This document shows, one piece after another, positions 1-10,767 of a stretch of 64,000 nucleotides of DNA. The stretch spans positions 221,092,172 through 221,156,171 of the forward strand of contig CM056997.1 of assembly GCA_029891345.1 (NCBI GenBank), read 5' to 3'. The stretch's first letter is position 1. Every line of letters starts with the position of its first letter. The position numbers and the translations under genes were made by a program. Source of the DNA: Dryococelus australis. Its lineage: Eukaryota > Arthropoda > Insecta > Phasmatodea > Phasmatidae. Under the pieces are notes generated by a model. It was not told the DNA's origin. It searched no databases and worked only from the letters and a program-made list of their open reading frames with translations.

Positions 1-1330
1 CCAGTCTTGTGCGTTGTTTTATCCTCGTCTTAGTGTTCGTCTATAAGCTACTGTCTTAGGCGTGTTGTCCTCTGGTTTCTTTACTTTTTTCCGTTTGATC
101 GAAACTAACTGTTCATCTGTGTCGTCATCGTTGTTTCGTCTATCATTGCGGCTGTTACTTCATCCTTGTGACATTCTGTCTTGCACGAAAAAATTGTTGC
201 ACGAAAAAATTGTTTTTTTGCGTGTCTATGCTCGTCTGTGCTCTCTTAATCTGGGTAGACCTTGGTTTTTTTTAAGTTTTTTGTTTGATAATTAGTTCCG
301 TAATTTAATTTTTTGTTTTCTATTGTTTTATTTATCAAACACAACTCCTTGTGGGATTTATGATACAGTTTATTGACATATTTTTACTACAGACACTCTT
401 AGCTCTTTTTAGTGCTTTTTTTCGTGTATGTTTCATGTTTTATACTTGAGTTTTCTGTAACGACATACTGTAGCAATGGAGTATGTTAAAAATATTTCAC
501 TAATTAAATACAGCCCGACCTCCACAACTCGTGTCAGGCGGAGAAAATAAAACTACTCCTTGCTCCACTGAGATAATGATTAGAGACCGGGAAATGTGTA
601 TTCATTCGGCAAGCTAGACTACACAAACTCAAAGTAAACGTACTCGAGCCTCAGATAGTTGTTGATTGGATGTTGCTCCAATTAAACTCTAGACCAAGTA
701 TCTCGGGATTCGGTCCTTGTTTTCCGTGCAGGTTTGTTATTGGTTGTAAAGGAGCCGGGGACGTGTTTAACAAACTGTTGTCAAATAGAAGCAGAAACGT
801 CAATGTACACGTGGTGTAAATTTAAATTGTCGAATGAATTCGCGAAATATCCGAGTGTCTACTAATGATCGGTAGCTTGTGGAACTATATCCGAGCACTT
901 GAAAAGTCCCTCACGCTCATGTCACTAGGAACATGCACACTCTATACCCGAATAAGTGATATCATGAGTGAATGCCGTTCTCTCATAGACAGTCTGGTGG
1001 CTTAGGGTCATGGAATTTCCGATATTCAATGGGAATAACATATTATTCAGTGAAATTTCGCTCAATTATTATCAGTTATCTGGCACTAACAATTAGTAAA
1101 GTCATTTTCCCCAGGTTTTCACTTATTTGGCTCCATTTTCACTTTCTTTCCGGTTTAAGGTGTAACTACACAAAGAGTGCCAAAAATATAACTCTGCCGA
1201 ATTCAGACGAAAATCACGGGAATGCTAAAGCTGAGTTTACAAATTACGAGAACGTCTACCAAGTAGCAAAAGCATAGTGAAATGCCTAGGTAGATAAGTC
1301 ATCGATAAATCGATAAGTTCGATTTTGAAA

Positions 1331-1331
<1 letters not shown>
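1..1331. other. AT-rich sequence, no gene recognised
   Basis: I see no coding or RNA gene here. The first 300 bases are T-rich on the plus strand. A 16-bp direct duplication (TTGCACGAAAAAATTG twice) lies at about 181-212. The longest open frames (77 and 101 codons) have no recognisable composition or motif and look like chance ORFs. Confidence 0.6.

Positions 1332-1382
<51 letters not shown>
1332..1382. repeat. (TA)n microsatellite
   Basis: About 25 uninterrupted TA dinucleotides in AT-rich unique sequence. Confidence 0.97.
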
Positions 1383-1384
<2 letters not shown>

Positions 1385-2605
1385 CAGTTTACCTACTCAA
1401 CTATCAAGTAGTATGTAAAACTCAAAGACTAACTACGTTATACATTATACAGTAAAGAACTGATATGAAGGAACTACATCCATGCATAATCACGCTAAGT
1501 TGTTTATAATGAGATATGCAATTGTTTGTAAAGTATTTTAAATTTTGCAAAAATTATAAAATTAATATTTGTTACTCTAAAATAAAAAAAGTCATACCGT
1601 GTGTTCATTATCTAACTCAACTATTTTCTGAAGACGGCAATTTCATAGAGACAGAAATGGTGGCGTAACCTTCCCTTCGCACATGCATACACACACATCT
1701 CTCTTGATGTCACAATAATGTCACAATATTTCCACTTCGATCCGCTTAGGGTTCCATTATCTCACGCTAACATAATTTATTTTAATTTCATTACTCCACT
1801 TCGAGGAAGCTTTGAGGAGGAGGAGGCGTAAATTCATGAGCAGTAGTCAGAGCGACAGCTGGCTTGAGTAACGTGTACGCGTGTTTTGGCGCGAGCGGAA
1901 AGGCGACTTGCGTCCATGTTGCGCGCGCCACGTAGCCTCCGAGCGCGGGCAGGCCAGAGAATGGAGACACGGCAGAAAAGGGAGGTAAAAAGGCCCCACT
2001 TTATCCAACAGAACCACTACTAATAAGAATAAATTATGAAAAAAAGTCGGGCGGCAAGGCCCTCCATTGTGTTTCCGTGAATGAATCACAATTTAATAAT
2101 CAAGGGAACACAAGATCGTACTTAGCATAGAGGGGAATTAAAGCGCTAGGCGCGCTGCGAGGATGATTAATGCGCGAGTGTCGTCAGGAGGCGAGGTGAG
2201 GTGCCCGCTCCTCTTGTTAGTCGCCCACTACCTCCGGACACCGACACTGACCTGCCGACAGCAGCCCACGTCGTCACCACGGCCTCTCATACACTACAGA
2301 CCTAACATTTAACCTACCCAAACTACACAGATGTAAAAGTCACATGGACAACAGTCATGTACGTGTTTGTTTATATCTTTATTTTTTTAAGGACAAGCAT
2401 TTGTATACTAATAAAATATTTCTTAACAATTTTAATTTTAATTAATTGCATGTAAAATTGGTCATAGGAAGTATACAAACATCTCAAAGCCACAGAGTAA
2501 GTAAAGACATAGAAGCGGAAAAGGCGCTACCTCCTGTTGCATTGTCGTTTTTTTTTTTTTTTAGTCCTAAACCGAATGGCCGCACCGTGCTCCAGCAGTT
2601 GAGTA
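1383..2605. other. Intergenic sequence with two CpG-rich patches
   Basis: Mostly AT-rich. Two short stretches, about 1850-1985 and 2140-2300, are clearly richer in G+C and in CpG (for example GCGCGCGCC near 1921). CpG-dense patches in an AT-rich insect genome can mark promoters or recent GC-rich repeats. I see no TATA box, start codon context or splice pattern that would make either one a gene start. A T-rich run (2549-2562) precedes the minisatellite that follows. Confidence 0.45.
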
Positions 2606-3232
2606 GCCGCCTCCCGCTGCTTGTCCTCGGCGAGTAGCTGCTCCCCGATGCTTCTCCACAGCGAGTAGCCGCCTCCCGCTGCTCGTCCACGGCGAGTAGT
2701 CACATCCCGCTGCTTGTCCTCGGCGAGTAGCAGCCTCCCGCTGCTTGTCCTCGGCGAGTATCTGCCTCCCGCTGCTTGTCCTCGGCGAGTAGCTCCTTCC
2801 CGATGCATCTCCACGGCGAGTAGCCGCCTCCCGCTGCTTATTCTCGGCGAGTAGCCGCCTCCCGCTGCTTGTCCTCGGCGAGTAGTCACCTCCCGCTGCT
2901 TGTCCTCCGCGAGTAGCCGCCTCCCGATGCTTCTCCACAGCGAGTAGCCGCCTCCCGCTGCTTGTCCACGGCGAGTAGTCACATCCCGCTGCTTGTCCTC
3001 GGCGAGTAGCTGCCTCCCGCTGCCTGTCCTCGGCGAGTAGCTCCTTCCCGATGCATCTCCACGGCGAGTAGCCGCCTCCCGCTGCTTGTCCTCGGCGAGT
3101 AGCCGCCTTCTGCTGCTTGTCCTCGGCGAGTAGCTGCCTCCCGATGCTTCTCCACGGCGAGTAGTCGCCTCCCGCTGCTTGTCCTCGGCGAGTAGCCGCC
3201 TCCAGCTGCTTTTCCTCGGCGAGTAGCTTGCT
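2606..3232. repeat. 31-bp GC-rich minisatellite, about 20 copies
   Basis: The tandem unit is 31 bp. The core CGGCGAGTAG recurs at 31-bp steps (for example 2721 and 2752). Units differ by a few substitutions, with variants carrying GATGC or GTCAC in place of the usual bases. On the minus strand the unit has no stop in any frame, so three overlapping open frames cross it. The longest runs from 3277 to 2567 (236 codons) with a basic 31-residue period. I treat these frames as a by-product of a stop-free unit whose length is not a multiple of three. Confidence 0.95.
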
Positions 3233-3357
3233 CATTGCTGAACTGTGTTCCCACACGTCGCTAGCGAGTGACGCCATCTTGCTAGCGTGTGCATGCTAAT
3301 GCTAAAACTAACTCCTCTTTCACCTCTGCGTCCTGCGGTGCTACTGCGTAGTTATAG

Positions 3358-3390
3358 TCTGTTCACGGTAAGCTGAGCACATTTCAGATC
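3358..3390 (+). mobile_element. Family G TIR-element end, fragment
   Basis: This matches the inverted terminus seen at 46773 and 24225 (core GTTCACGGTAA..TGAGCAC). No matching opposite end was found nearby, so I call it a solo end or truncated copy. Confidence 0.5.
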
Positions 3391-3639
3391 AATGCTTAGT
3401 ATCTACTTGTATGTACATTGTGTGTCCTTACACCGAGTGTAAAATTAACAGTACCGTAGGATTGGTCAACTTATTTACTAGCCGGTCAAATTAAACTGTA
3501 AAATTATTATAAAAACAATCATATTGCAAATCTGATAATTCTTACGCCATGTAACAGAGTGGCTTGGAGGCAACTACTAATATGTAATTCCGTCGTCTCT
3601 CTATACGTGACTCCGCCCCAAAGAGTAATTGGCAATTCA

Positions 3640-3866
3640 GAGGTGTGACAGCCGCGGACGCCAGCAATATGGCGCCACCGACCAGCAACCCCATTTGCCA
3701 ATAAGCGCCTGGTAATTGCCAGCCAGCAACCCGGCCAATATGAACGTTTTTGCAGCACGCAGTCGTCAGACGCAAAACTCGTTCCATAGACTCGTGCAGC
3801 CAATCAGCGATTGGGAAAGGAACCGCGACACCATTTCGTCTCTATATAGGGCTAGGTATAGTATCT
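3640..3866 (+). mobile_element. Family C repeat with CCAAT boxes and a TATA-like site
   Basis: This CpG-richer segment aligns by eye with the reverse complement of 49600-49760 and with 54915-55110, 40190-40390 and 21290-21430. Shared pieces include AGCGCCTG, GCCAGCCAGCA, GCAGCACGCAGT and AGGAACCGCGAC. It carries CCAAT cores near 3697, 3734 and 3800, and then CTATATAGGG at about 3842. That spacing would suit an RNA polymerase II promoter. It runs straight into a family B copy, so C and B may be parts of one larger element, possibly a solo LTR-like unit. That last point is inference. Confidence 0.6.
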
Positions 3867-3867
3867 C

Positions 3868-4262
3868 ACGCTATCTTCACAATTTTTGGATCAAACCTTT
3901 GAAAAACTACACCACAAGACGTGTTTTGTTGTTCACTAAATACGTTGTGTATCACTAGCGTTTTATACTTCTGTTAACATAAAAGTATCTATTTTTGGTT
4001 GAATTGAACTTTTAATTCTCTTTTATCTACAAATCATACTATTACACTCATAATTGACGTGAATAAATACAGTGACAGGACAGATATGTTGGCAATATTT
4101 AGTATTATATAGTTCTTACGCAATATATTATTAAAGTAGGTGTGCACGAATGCGGTGTAATTTTCTGAACTTGGATAAGACTTGTTTGCATGAGGCGGAG
4201 GAATACCCTGAGAGTAGATCTTTAGCATGGTTTCAGAAAAGTTGTAGGTAACGGTGGATGAA
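3868..4262 (+). mobile_element. Family B dispersed repeat, copy 1
   Basis: One of seven copies in the window. Conserved landmarks in order are TGAATCAAACCTTTGA-like, GTTTTATACTTCTGTTAACAT, GAATAAATA, TAGTTCTTACGC, GGTGTAATTTTCT, a GAGGCGGAGGAATA box, and a 60-bp terminal module ending near 4255. The copies are diverged, which suggests an old family. No coding capacity was seen. The conserved AATAAA could be a polyadenylation signal. The class is not known to me. Confidence 0.7.
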
Positions 4263-4645
4263 CTATATTTATCTACTGTGAGGCCGCGACATAGAACTCA
4301 GGAGCAGCGGACGAGTAGGCATACCCGCGGGTGTGGATGGCGCTGGCGGGGTGAAGTGTTGCCGGCAGGAAAAGAATTCAGCGAGTGAGCAGGCGTCTAG
4401 GAGACGGCGTCAAACTGCCAGTAAAGCACAGCGCAAAGCCATGTTTCCTCCCCAGTAAAAGTGGTTTTATAGCAGTCTCTCGGGTTGCAAGCAGCGCCGG
4501 CCAGCTGCTGCAACGAGGTAGGTGGTGTTTGTACGCCCAGTTCTGAAACCATTCCACGCCATTGCATTCTGCTCTCAACGAACATTACCTTCCAAGGCAC
4601 CCGCTCGTATAACTGTGTTTGTAAGACACGATTTTCAAACAAACT
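4263..4645. other. Unassigned sequence, moderately GC-rich
   Basis: No gene recognised. Overlapping chance ORFs occur on both strands (4378-4642). Confidence 0.5.
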
Positions 4646-4755
4646 GGGGCTACGGCGGAGAAGTGGTCAGACTGCTCGCCTTCCATCTGGGCGAACCGGG
4701 TTCAATTCCCGGCGGGGTCATTCCCGTATTTTCGCAAGTGGGAACCGTGCCCCAC
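4646..4755 (+). mobile_element. tRNA-derived SINE, 5' part
   Basis: This is the head of the main SINE family in the window. It has an A-box-like region around AAGTGGTCAGACTGC, a GCCTTCCATCTGGGCGAA stem-loop, and a clear B box (GGGTTCAATTCCC at about 4699-4711). TCATTCCCGTATTTTCGCAA and GTGGGAACCGTG follow. The rest of the element, as seen at 22257-22515, is missing, so this copy is 3' truncated. Confidence 0.85.
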
Positions 4756-5078
4756 AAACTGTTTCACATGTACACAAGGCTATTTAAGCACGGTAAAAAA
4801 ATAACGCTTTTGTGTACGGCGGAATAAAACTTTCAACGCATCACGCAAACTGCAAACACATATGCCGCCAAGGAGGACGGTACCTGGTGTCGAAAAGTAT
4901 TTAGTGCAGAGGAGAGTTAAATTCTTTCCATTGTTTATATAGTTTTCGTCTGCAAGAAATAACTGCTAAAGCTTATAGTGGGCTTTTGTAATTGTCATAA
5001 TGGAAGTAATCCTTTCTATACTGGCATGTCTTAATTGAATCCACGGGATATTATTTTGTTGGCCGACTGTGCCTGTTC
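4756..5078. other. No feature recognised
   Basis: AT-leaning sequence between the SINE fragment and the broken ORF. Nothing is supported here. Confidence 0.5.
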
Positions 5079-5693
5079 GTGAAGGTGTTATTAATCAGGC
5101 TGCTATACTCAGTATTTATTCATCGCCTGTTTTTCTACCTACACATGTTGCAGAATGTGGAAGATGGTAAAAACATCGATATGGCTTTCAGGTCGTTGAG
5201 TCTGGAGACATATCCCGGATTGCCAGCAAGCCAGCGCATTAACTGGATGGTGAAGACCAGCTTTGCTTTTGAGAAACCGAGGTACATAATTGTTGGGCTA
5301 CTGACTGGAAGACAGCACAATGTAGGAGTAAGCCGTTGTTCGCAGTTCGATAAATGCCAAATATAAAATGTACAAATATTTTTGAATACTGAAAGCTACC
5401 CGTGTGTAGATATGGACACGAACTTTGTAAATGGACAGTACCTGCCGGAATACCACAATATCTCTCAATTCCAAAGTGCATATTATGGGATCGCCCAATC
5501 TCCGATATTGAGCCCTGATAAGTTCAAGAGTTTGGCACTACTCATGGTATTCGATTTGAGTAAACAGGACGAGCGTATTACCTCCAAAGTGATCGACTGC
5601 ATGATCGAATTCACTACACATGGAAATATTCCTTCCAACATGTACACATTTTACCTGATACTTCACGACAGGCTTATATTTTACAATTTCTGA
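5079..5693 (+). pseudogene. Broken ORF of an uncharacterised mobile- or virus-like protein family
   Basis: Two open stretches, 5079-5366 and 5382-5693, lie in the same frame. They are separated by one TAA stop (5364-5366) with protein-like sequence continuing straight after it. The protein-like part runs from about 5200. Landmarks are EKPRYIIVGLLTGRQ before the stop, then IFLNTESYP, FQSAYYG, the SPDKFKSLALLMVF region, and a YLILHDR motif close to the natural-looking end. From memory this pattern resembles the C-terminal half of uncharacterised proteins present in many copies in arthropod and cnidarian genomes. I cannot confirm the family or whether it is of transposon or viral origin. The apparent GTG start, the missing N-terminal half and the internal stop make it a remnant. 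Another copy elsewhere in the genome would be the obvious source. Confidence 0.6.
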
Positions 5694-5854
5694 GACAGGA
5701 CTGTCGAAATACTCTCATGAGTGCAGCTGACTGTTCGTACAGCGTAACTGATTAGTCGTCTTCGAGCATCACCAGCTTCAATTGGTGGTGTTTCCCTGCC
5801 CGCTTCAATTCCTAGGTCGCCGAGGACATCGAGCGGCGAACGTCGAAGAAGATT

Positions 5855-5906
5855 AATAAACCCATATATATTTTACTATGTGTACAATAAATTTTATGTA
5901 AATAAA
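5855..5906 (+). terminator. Cluster of AATAAA polyadenylation signals
   Basis: AATAAA occurs at about 5855, 5886 and 5901, some 160-210 bases after the end of the broken ORF. This is a plausible 3' end for the element that carried it, but AATAAA is common by chance in AT-rich DNA. Confidence 0.3.
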
Positions 5907-6118
5907 AGATATGCTGTTTTATTTCAAAAAACATTTCCCGCTATATAAGAATTAAAAAATAATCAATAAATTGAAGTACTTTGCAGGAATGGTCAATGTC
6001 ACCATTCGGCACATGCCTATATCAGGTGGCATAATCGGGTTGTCGCACAAATATGAGAGACAAATTATATATAAAGCAAATGACAATAAAGAAACATTGA
6101 GGACTTCACCTTGCTAGA
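5907..6118. other. AT-rich spacer, nothing recognised
   Basis: No open frame or repeat of note. Confidence 0.5.
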
Positions 6119-6350
6119 TGGCTGCCTCCTAACATGGCAGCCTACAGTAACATACATAAACAAATAATGTACGAAGAAAACAAATATGGCCGCCTCCAGT
6201 AACAAACAAATGATGTACGAAAAACAACTATAGCCACCTCCAGTAAAATATACACAAAGACGGCGGCCTCCAGTAACATATAAACAAAGATGGCTACCTG
6301 CAGTAGCGTGTAAACAAATATGGCTGCCTCCATTAGCATGTAAACAAATG
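6119..6350. repeat. Degenerate ~30-bp tandem repeat
   Basis: A unit of the type GGCTGCCTCCAGTAACAT followed by an AAACAAA tract recurs. Spacing is about 30 bp in the last four copies (near 6232, 6262, 6292 and 6321) and wider and less regular before that. Minus-strand ORFs across it (6065-6367, 6142-6339) only reflect the repeat. Confidence 0.75.
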
Positions 6351-6469
6351 ACGAAAGAAAAAATCAAGATGGTGGAATTAGTATATGTGAGGCGAGTGAA
6401 GGCGATGGAGTCAGTTGTCTGCTGGATTCGAACAGAGATGAGTAATTGCGGGTGCGGGAAGAGATATCC

Positions 6470-6860
6470 GCAAATATAAGTTTTTTAAATAAAACTTTTT
6501 AAACGAAGTGTAAATTTAAAAAATTCTCGAGAGAAATTTTTTAAGGAAAAAGGGAAATTTCGAGGGGAAAAAGAGAAAAATGGCCGTCGAGGTAAACGAC
6601 TTTTTAATTAAGAAACTTTTTAAACTATTTTTAATTAATAACATTTTTCGAAGGAAATTTGGGAAAAAAGGGGGGAAATAGCTGCTGGGGTTAAAGACTT
6701 TTTAATTAAGATATTTTTTAAATAAAATTTTTTAAAAATTAATTTCAAAACGATTTTTGAGTTGTTTTAATAATAACTGTTTTACAGACTTTTTTTATCG
6801 ATTTTTAATTTTTAACAATTTTTAATTACATTTTTGTTGCAATTTTTTTTAGATTTCTTT
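6470..6860. repeat. AT-rich low-complexity block
   Basis: This is dominated by TTTTTAA, AATTTTT and AAACTTTTTAAA words, with short purine tracts. TTTTTAATTAAGA-type words occur three times, which suggests old, eroded duplication. No gene. Confidence 0.6.
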
Positions 6861-6882
6861 CGCATTTTTTCGGTTTTTGGGG

Positions 6883-6930
6883 TCAGAGGTCACCGGGGTA
6901 AAGGTCAAGGCCAAGGTCATCCAAGATGAC
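6883..6930 (+). promoter_or_regulatory. Cluster of AGGTCA half-sites
   Basis: GGTCA or AGGTCA occurs four times within about 45 bases, including AAAGGTCA and CCAAGGTCA. AGGTCA is the half-site of nuclear receptors (for example the FTZ-F1/ERR type). A CpG- and GGC-rich stretch follows. Function is not shown, and the motif could belong to a dispersed repeat. Confidence 0.3.
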
Positions 6931-6999
6931 GGTTGGGTAACGTAACAATATGGCGGCCGGGCGGCTCCGGCTCCGACGCCCCACGCTCTTGTATTTCAA

Positions 7000-7262
7000 C
7001 ATACGCACTCAGTGTAATAATATTTCACATAAGAAATATTTGTTACTGCCCATTACCAATACACATTATTTTCCCTTTGTTTTATTCATAAGTGAAATAT
7101 TATAATTTATAGGTAAAATATAAATAAAATTCACTTTAACCAAAAATGTGTCAATACGTGTATAAGAGTTTGTCACATAACTATTAACAGAATTAGGAAC
7201 AAATAAAACACGTCATGATTGGTGTGATTTTTCAAGGTTTTGATTAAAAAAAGTGCGAAGAA
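7000..7262 (-). mobile_element. Family B dispersed repeat, copy 2 (truncated)
   Basis: This aligns with 54120-54395 on the same strand: AATATTTCACATAAGAA, GAAATATTATAATTTATAG, TAACCAAAAAT, and a final TTTTTCAAGGTTTTGATT. The terminal 60-bp module and the GGCGGAGG box are missing, so this copy lacks its end. Confidence 0.7.
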
Positions 7263-7349
7263 ACCGGGAATACAGCAGACTATACAAATACAAAATATAA
7301 AATATGTTAGCTGTATGGGCAGCGAAGCGAGAAGAGGAGAAGGTAGTGT

Positions 7350-7660
7350 ATGTGCTGGGGAGAGGTTCCGCGTGGTGGGGGGGGGGGGGAGGAGGAGAAG
7401 GAAGAGCCCGCCTGAGGGGACATACGCGTGCCGCTGTAACTGGACCGCGGCCAGATCTCGCCGCTGCTGACTGACAACCTCACAAGGGCGGAGGGGGGGG
7501 GGGGGGGAAGAGTAGCGGCATTGTTTATGTTTGCGCGATGTGCGGACACTTGGACCCAGTCTCTCTGCGTCACGTGACCCTCCACGAGACACGCACTCCC
7601 CCTTCTAACATTCTTCAGCGCTGTGGCGGATACAGGGCGGGGCCTGCGTGACACACACTC
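7350..7660. other. GC-rich patch with two long G runs
   Basis: G13 (7377-7389) and G15 (7493-7507) lie inside a GC-rich stretch with CpGs. Open frames on both strands here are compositional. No gene recognised. Confidence 0.5.
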
Positions 7661-8480
7661 CCTTGCAGATTTATTTCACAATGGATAAAATTACATTATT
7701 TTTTAAACTTAGTTGATACGATCAAATATTCTTCAATTTTTTTTATATTTATTTTTTTATTAATTCACGTCATATAGCGGACATTCACTCTTTCGATTTA
7801 TTGAATTATTGATTTCCCTTCAAGATTTTTTTTGAACTTGTTCTATATTTCTTGAATCCAATATTTAAATCGTCTATGACAGCTTTCCTGGCAATTTTAA
7901 TGGAAGTAATTTCATATTAAAAGAGTACTGTGTACACATTTAAAGTGATTACAAAATGAGGACGCTTATTTTTTAAAAATGAAAATTAACAATAATATTA
8001 CGAAAATTTGTTGTGGTTTAACAAATTATTTTTGTGTGGTGAATTAGCCGTACATACTACTAAAAATTTACGTTTATATTTTTTAAACTGATTTAACTAA
8101 AAACTTTGTTATACAATTTCATTTGAAGACTCGAAAGCTTATTGAATGCAATTCGTTGAAAGAGAGTAAATTTTAGTTCAATAATGTGAATTCAAGTTAT
8201 TGAAGTCGAGAAATATTTTATCGTGTGAAACGGCCTTAATACTTCAGAATGAATATATGCGCTTAGCTTAATAACATGAATTGTGTTTGAAAAATATCCA
8301 AATGGCCTATCCACAAAGTACTGGCATTTATATGTATAACATTAAAACTTCATAATTATTAGTAAGCATGATGTGGCTTGGACGTAATGCACAATGCTCC
8401 TCACCACAAGTAGTGACCTCCTTAATATATCTCTAGATCCGTCACTGCTTCATTATAGGTAGTGATATACTAGATACCAA
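7661..8480. other. AT-rich sequence, nothing recognised
   Basis: No ORF, repeat unit or RNA signature could be supported. Confidence 0.5.
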
Positions 8481-8483
8481 GTT

Positions 8484-8545
8484 GGCTCTCAAGACCTCTC
8501 TGTTAACGGCAGCCCAAATCATTCCTCTACACTACACTGTGTATA
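8484..8545 (+). mobile_element. SINE 3' fragment
   Basis: GGCTCTCAAGACCTCTCTGTTAA and CAGCCCAAATC match the tail of the full SINE copies at 22450-22500 and 30775-30825. The body and tRNA head are absent. Confidence 0.6.
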
Positions 8546-8567
8546 TAATAATGCATCAAAGTTAAGA

Positions 8568-8990
8568 ATGTTCTTGGTCAAATTAGCACTTTTGAAAGCC
8601 CTGCTTAAGATCTAGTTGTGTGCACGTTGTGTATTCTTCCGCCTCATGTCAAATTAACATGGCCATGGGTTTCATCACTTTATTCATGCGTTGGTCAAGC
8701 GAAACTGTGAAATTAATATAAGAGTATATATGACATAAATCTGCTATTTTTTAAACGTCGATGCATTAAAAAACAGGAAACGAAAGATATAATTTAAGTA
8801 TTCATAAATGGTCACCTAACACTTTTTATTCGACGTAAAGATATGGAACTATCCCCCCCCCCCCCCCCCATCATTACCAACTTTACTGGACGCATGTCAC
8901 TCAGTTGGCCCGTTTAAATATATGCAGGCACGGATAGGGACTTCTTTCTAAGGTTGATTTTAAAAATAATCACTTTATCGTGACCAGCCT
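8568..8990 (+). mobile_element. Family G TIR element, copy 1
   Basis: The left end (GTTCTTGGTCAAATTAGCAC) and the reverse complement of the right end (CTGGTCACGATAAAGTGATT) match each other and the ends of the 46773-47013 copy. The interior is AT-rich and non-coding and includes a C17 run (8853-8869). It is about 420 bp long, so it has an insertion relative to the 241-bp copy. Confidence 0.55.
8853..8869. repeat. C17 homopolymer
   Basis: Seventeen C residues in AT-rich sequence. It is one of about ten G/C runs of 10 or more bases in the window. Confidence 0.9.
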
Positions 8991-9156
8991 TTAAAACTGT
9001 GTCATATGTAATACTTAAATTTAACTTCTAACTGCGAAGGGGTAATGAGATTTGTTTTCGTTTATTCTGATAAAATTACTAAAAAAAAAAAAATAGCGAG
9101 GTCCCTGTAAGAGCGCGACCCCAAGCGGGGCATTTATTTATCCCATCCATCAAAAT

Positions 9157-9185
9157 CAATGACCGGACTTAATGTCCGGCCATTG
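9157..9185. other. Short strong hairpin
   Basis: Arms CAATGACCGGAC (9157-9168) and GTCCGGCCATTG (9174-9185) pair with one mismatch (a G-T in the RNA sense) around a 5-base loop. There is no T tract or known RNA context, so function is unknown. Confidence 0.6.
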
Positions 9186-10539
9186 ATATGGAATAGATAA
9201 TTAATGAAGATAATTTTTTTAAGTTGGCGCGGTTTTATTTACATTCTCGTATGTGGGACAGAAATTATTAAATAGTGAGGGAACCTCTAATTACAGTTAC
9301 AAATGTGAAATGGAAGAAAAATAAGCCCGATTTCAAAACAACTATGCGATACCTTAGCAATATTTGTTTTTTAATTTTAATCAGTACATTCAGCTGTTGA
9401 GGAATATACGTAACATTATGGGGATACCTGCCCATACCATGCAGGTGTTTTATACCAAAACATTAATTATTTTATGATTGTTCCATACATGTTTAACTTG
9501 TACGCATCCCATGTGATGCCATTTTCCACGGACAAAGGAAATTACACTTTATATTATGTGAATATCTCGATGTCAAATCCTGTTTTGCTGCAGTTATGAT
9601 AATAAATACTAAATCGTATAAATGTAAAATTTTACAATGTAAACTAATACCGAGGGCTACGACTTGACATATATGTTAACACAAGATAAAAGTTCATGCA
9701 TTAAAAAAAAATTTAAAAATTTGCCGGCAAAAATTTTAATTCAACATTGTTTATATGTATGGCCTGTTATTTGGTGATTACATACTCTACTTGTCTTGCA
9801 GTTGGCTCCGACATTAGTTCATGTTGGAATTTTTTTTTCATTTGTACAACTTAGTTAATATTTTTTTATGGCTGCTGCAAAAAACGAAAATTTTTTGTTA
9901 TTCAAAAAATATAAAGTGTAATTTTTTATTCGAAGAAAATGGCATCACGTACAATGGGTTCAAGTTGAACAAGTTTGGGACAAATATAAAATCATTATTA
10001 ATTGTGTTGGTATCCGACATCGTGAACGTAGCGCCGCCACTGCACAAAGGAGGTGCAGGTATCGACCAGCAGATCGACTATCGGCCAGAAGATCGACTCC
10101 ACGACCACCTAGACAGGCGCACATCAGCTCTGGAATTATCAACGAGACGAACAGTATAAATATAGCACGGCTACCCAGGTCGCCTTTAATGATCGATCTC
10201 GTTGTTCGGTTTATCAGCTCGCCTGCATAGCACTGCAGCCGTGTGAAGGAAGAGAAGATGAAGGTGACAGTAAGACGTGATATCTCCCGCAATAAAGTGA
10301 ATTTCGACGTGCAGTCGCTGGGATGTAATTGCCTCTGACAGTGTTGATCAGCAGGGATTACGCTGCGGAAAGAGACTCCCTAAAGCGTTGACGCTTGTCC
10401 CACAATCCGTCTATGCCTTGTAAAAAACAGACATGTTCACGTCTATTCTAGCGTTGGCAGCACCTCGTGTTGTAAAGTGGATACTGCCACGTCCCGCCTT
10501 CTTCAGTTCCTTACTTCTTTAACTTTATTTTATTTCAGC
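9186..10539. other. AT-rich unassigned sequence
   Basis: No gene recognised. The segment 10020-10300 is less AT-rich and supports overlapping 110-codon frames on both strands. They have no motif or composition bias that I would trust. Confidence 0.5.
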
Positions 10540-10694
10540 CTTAGACGGTAACTTCAGAGTGTGGTGGAATATACACATTGTGTGTATTACTTACATGGCA
10601 ATATTTACTTTAAAAAAGTGGTTAAAAGATAAAATTTGGATGAAATAAAATGTAACTAGGGACTCAAAAGAGCTCACTTTACCGTGAACAGCCT
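10540..10694 (+). mobile_element. Family G TIR element, copy 2 (right part)
   Basis: The interior and right end align with 46860-47013: a TTACTTA.ATTGCAA-like stretch, a GTAACTAG word, then CAAAAG.GCTCACTTT and GTGAACAGCCT. A left terminus could not be located with confidence. Confidence 0.6.
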
Positions 10695-10751
10695 ATAATA
10701 AAATAATAAGCCTCGAATAGGCTTGATAATATTGCATAACAGTATAGTAAT

Positions 10752-10767
10752 TATATATATATATATA
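10752..10767. repeat. (AT)n microsatellite
   Basis: Eight AT dinucleotides. Confidence 0.8.
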
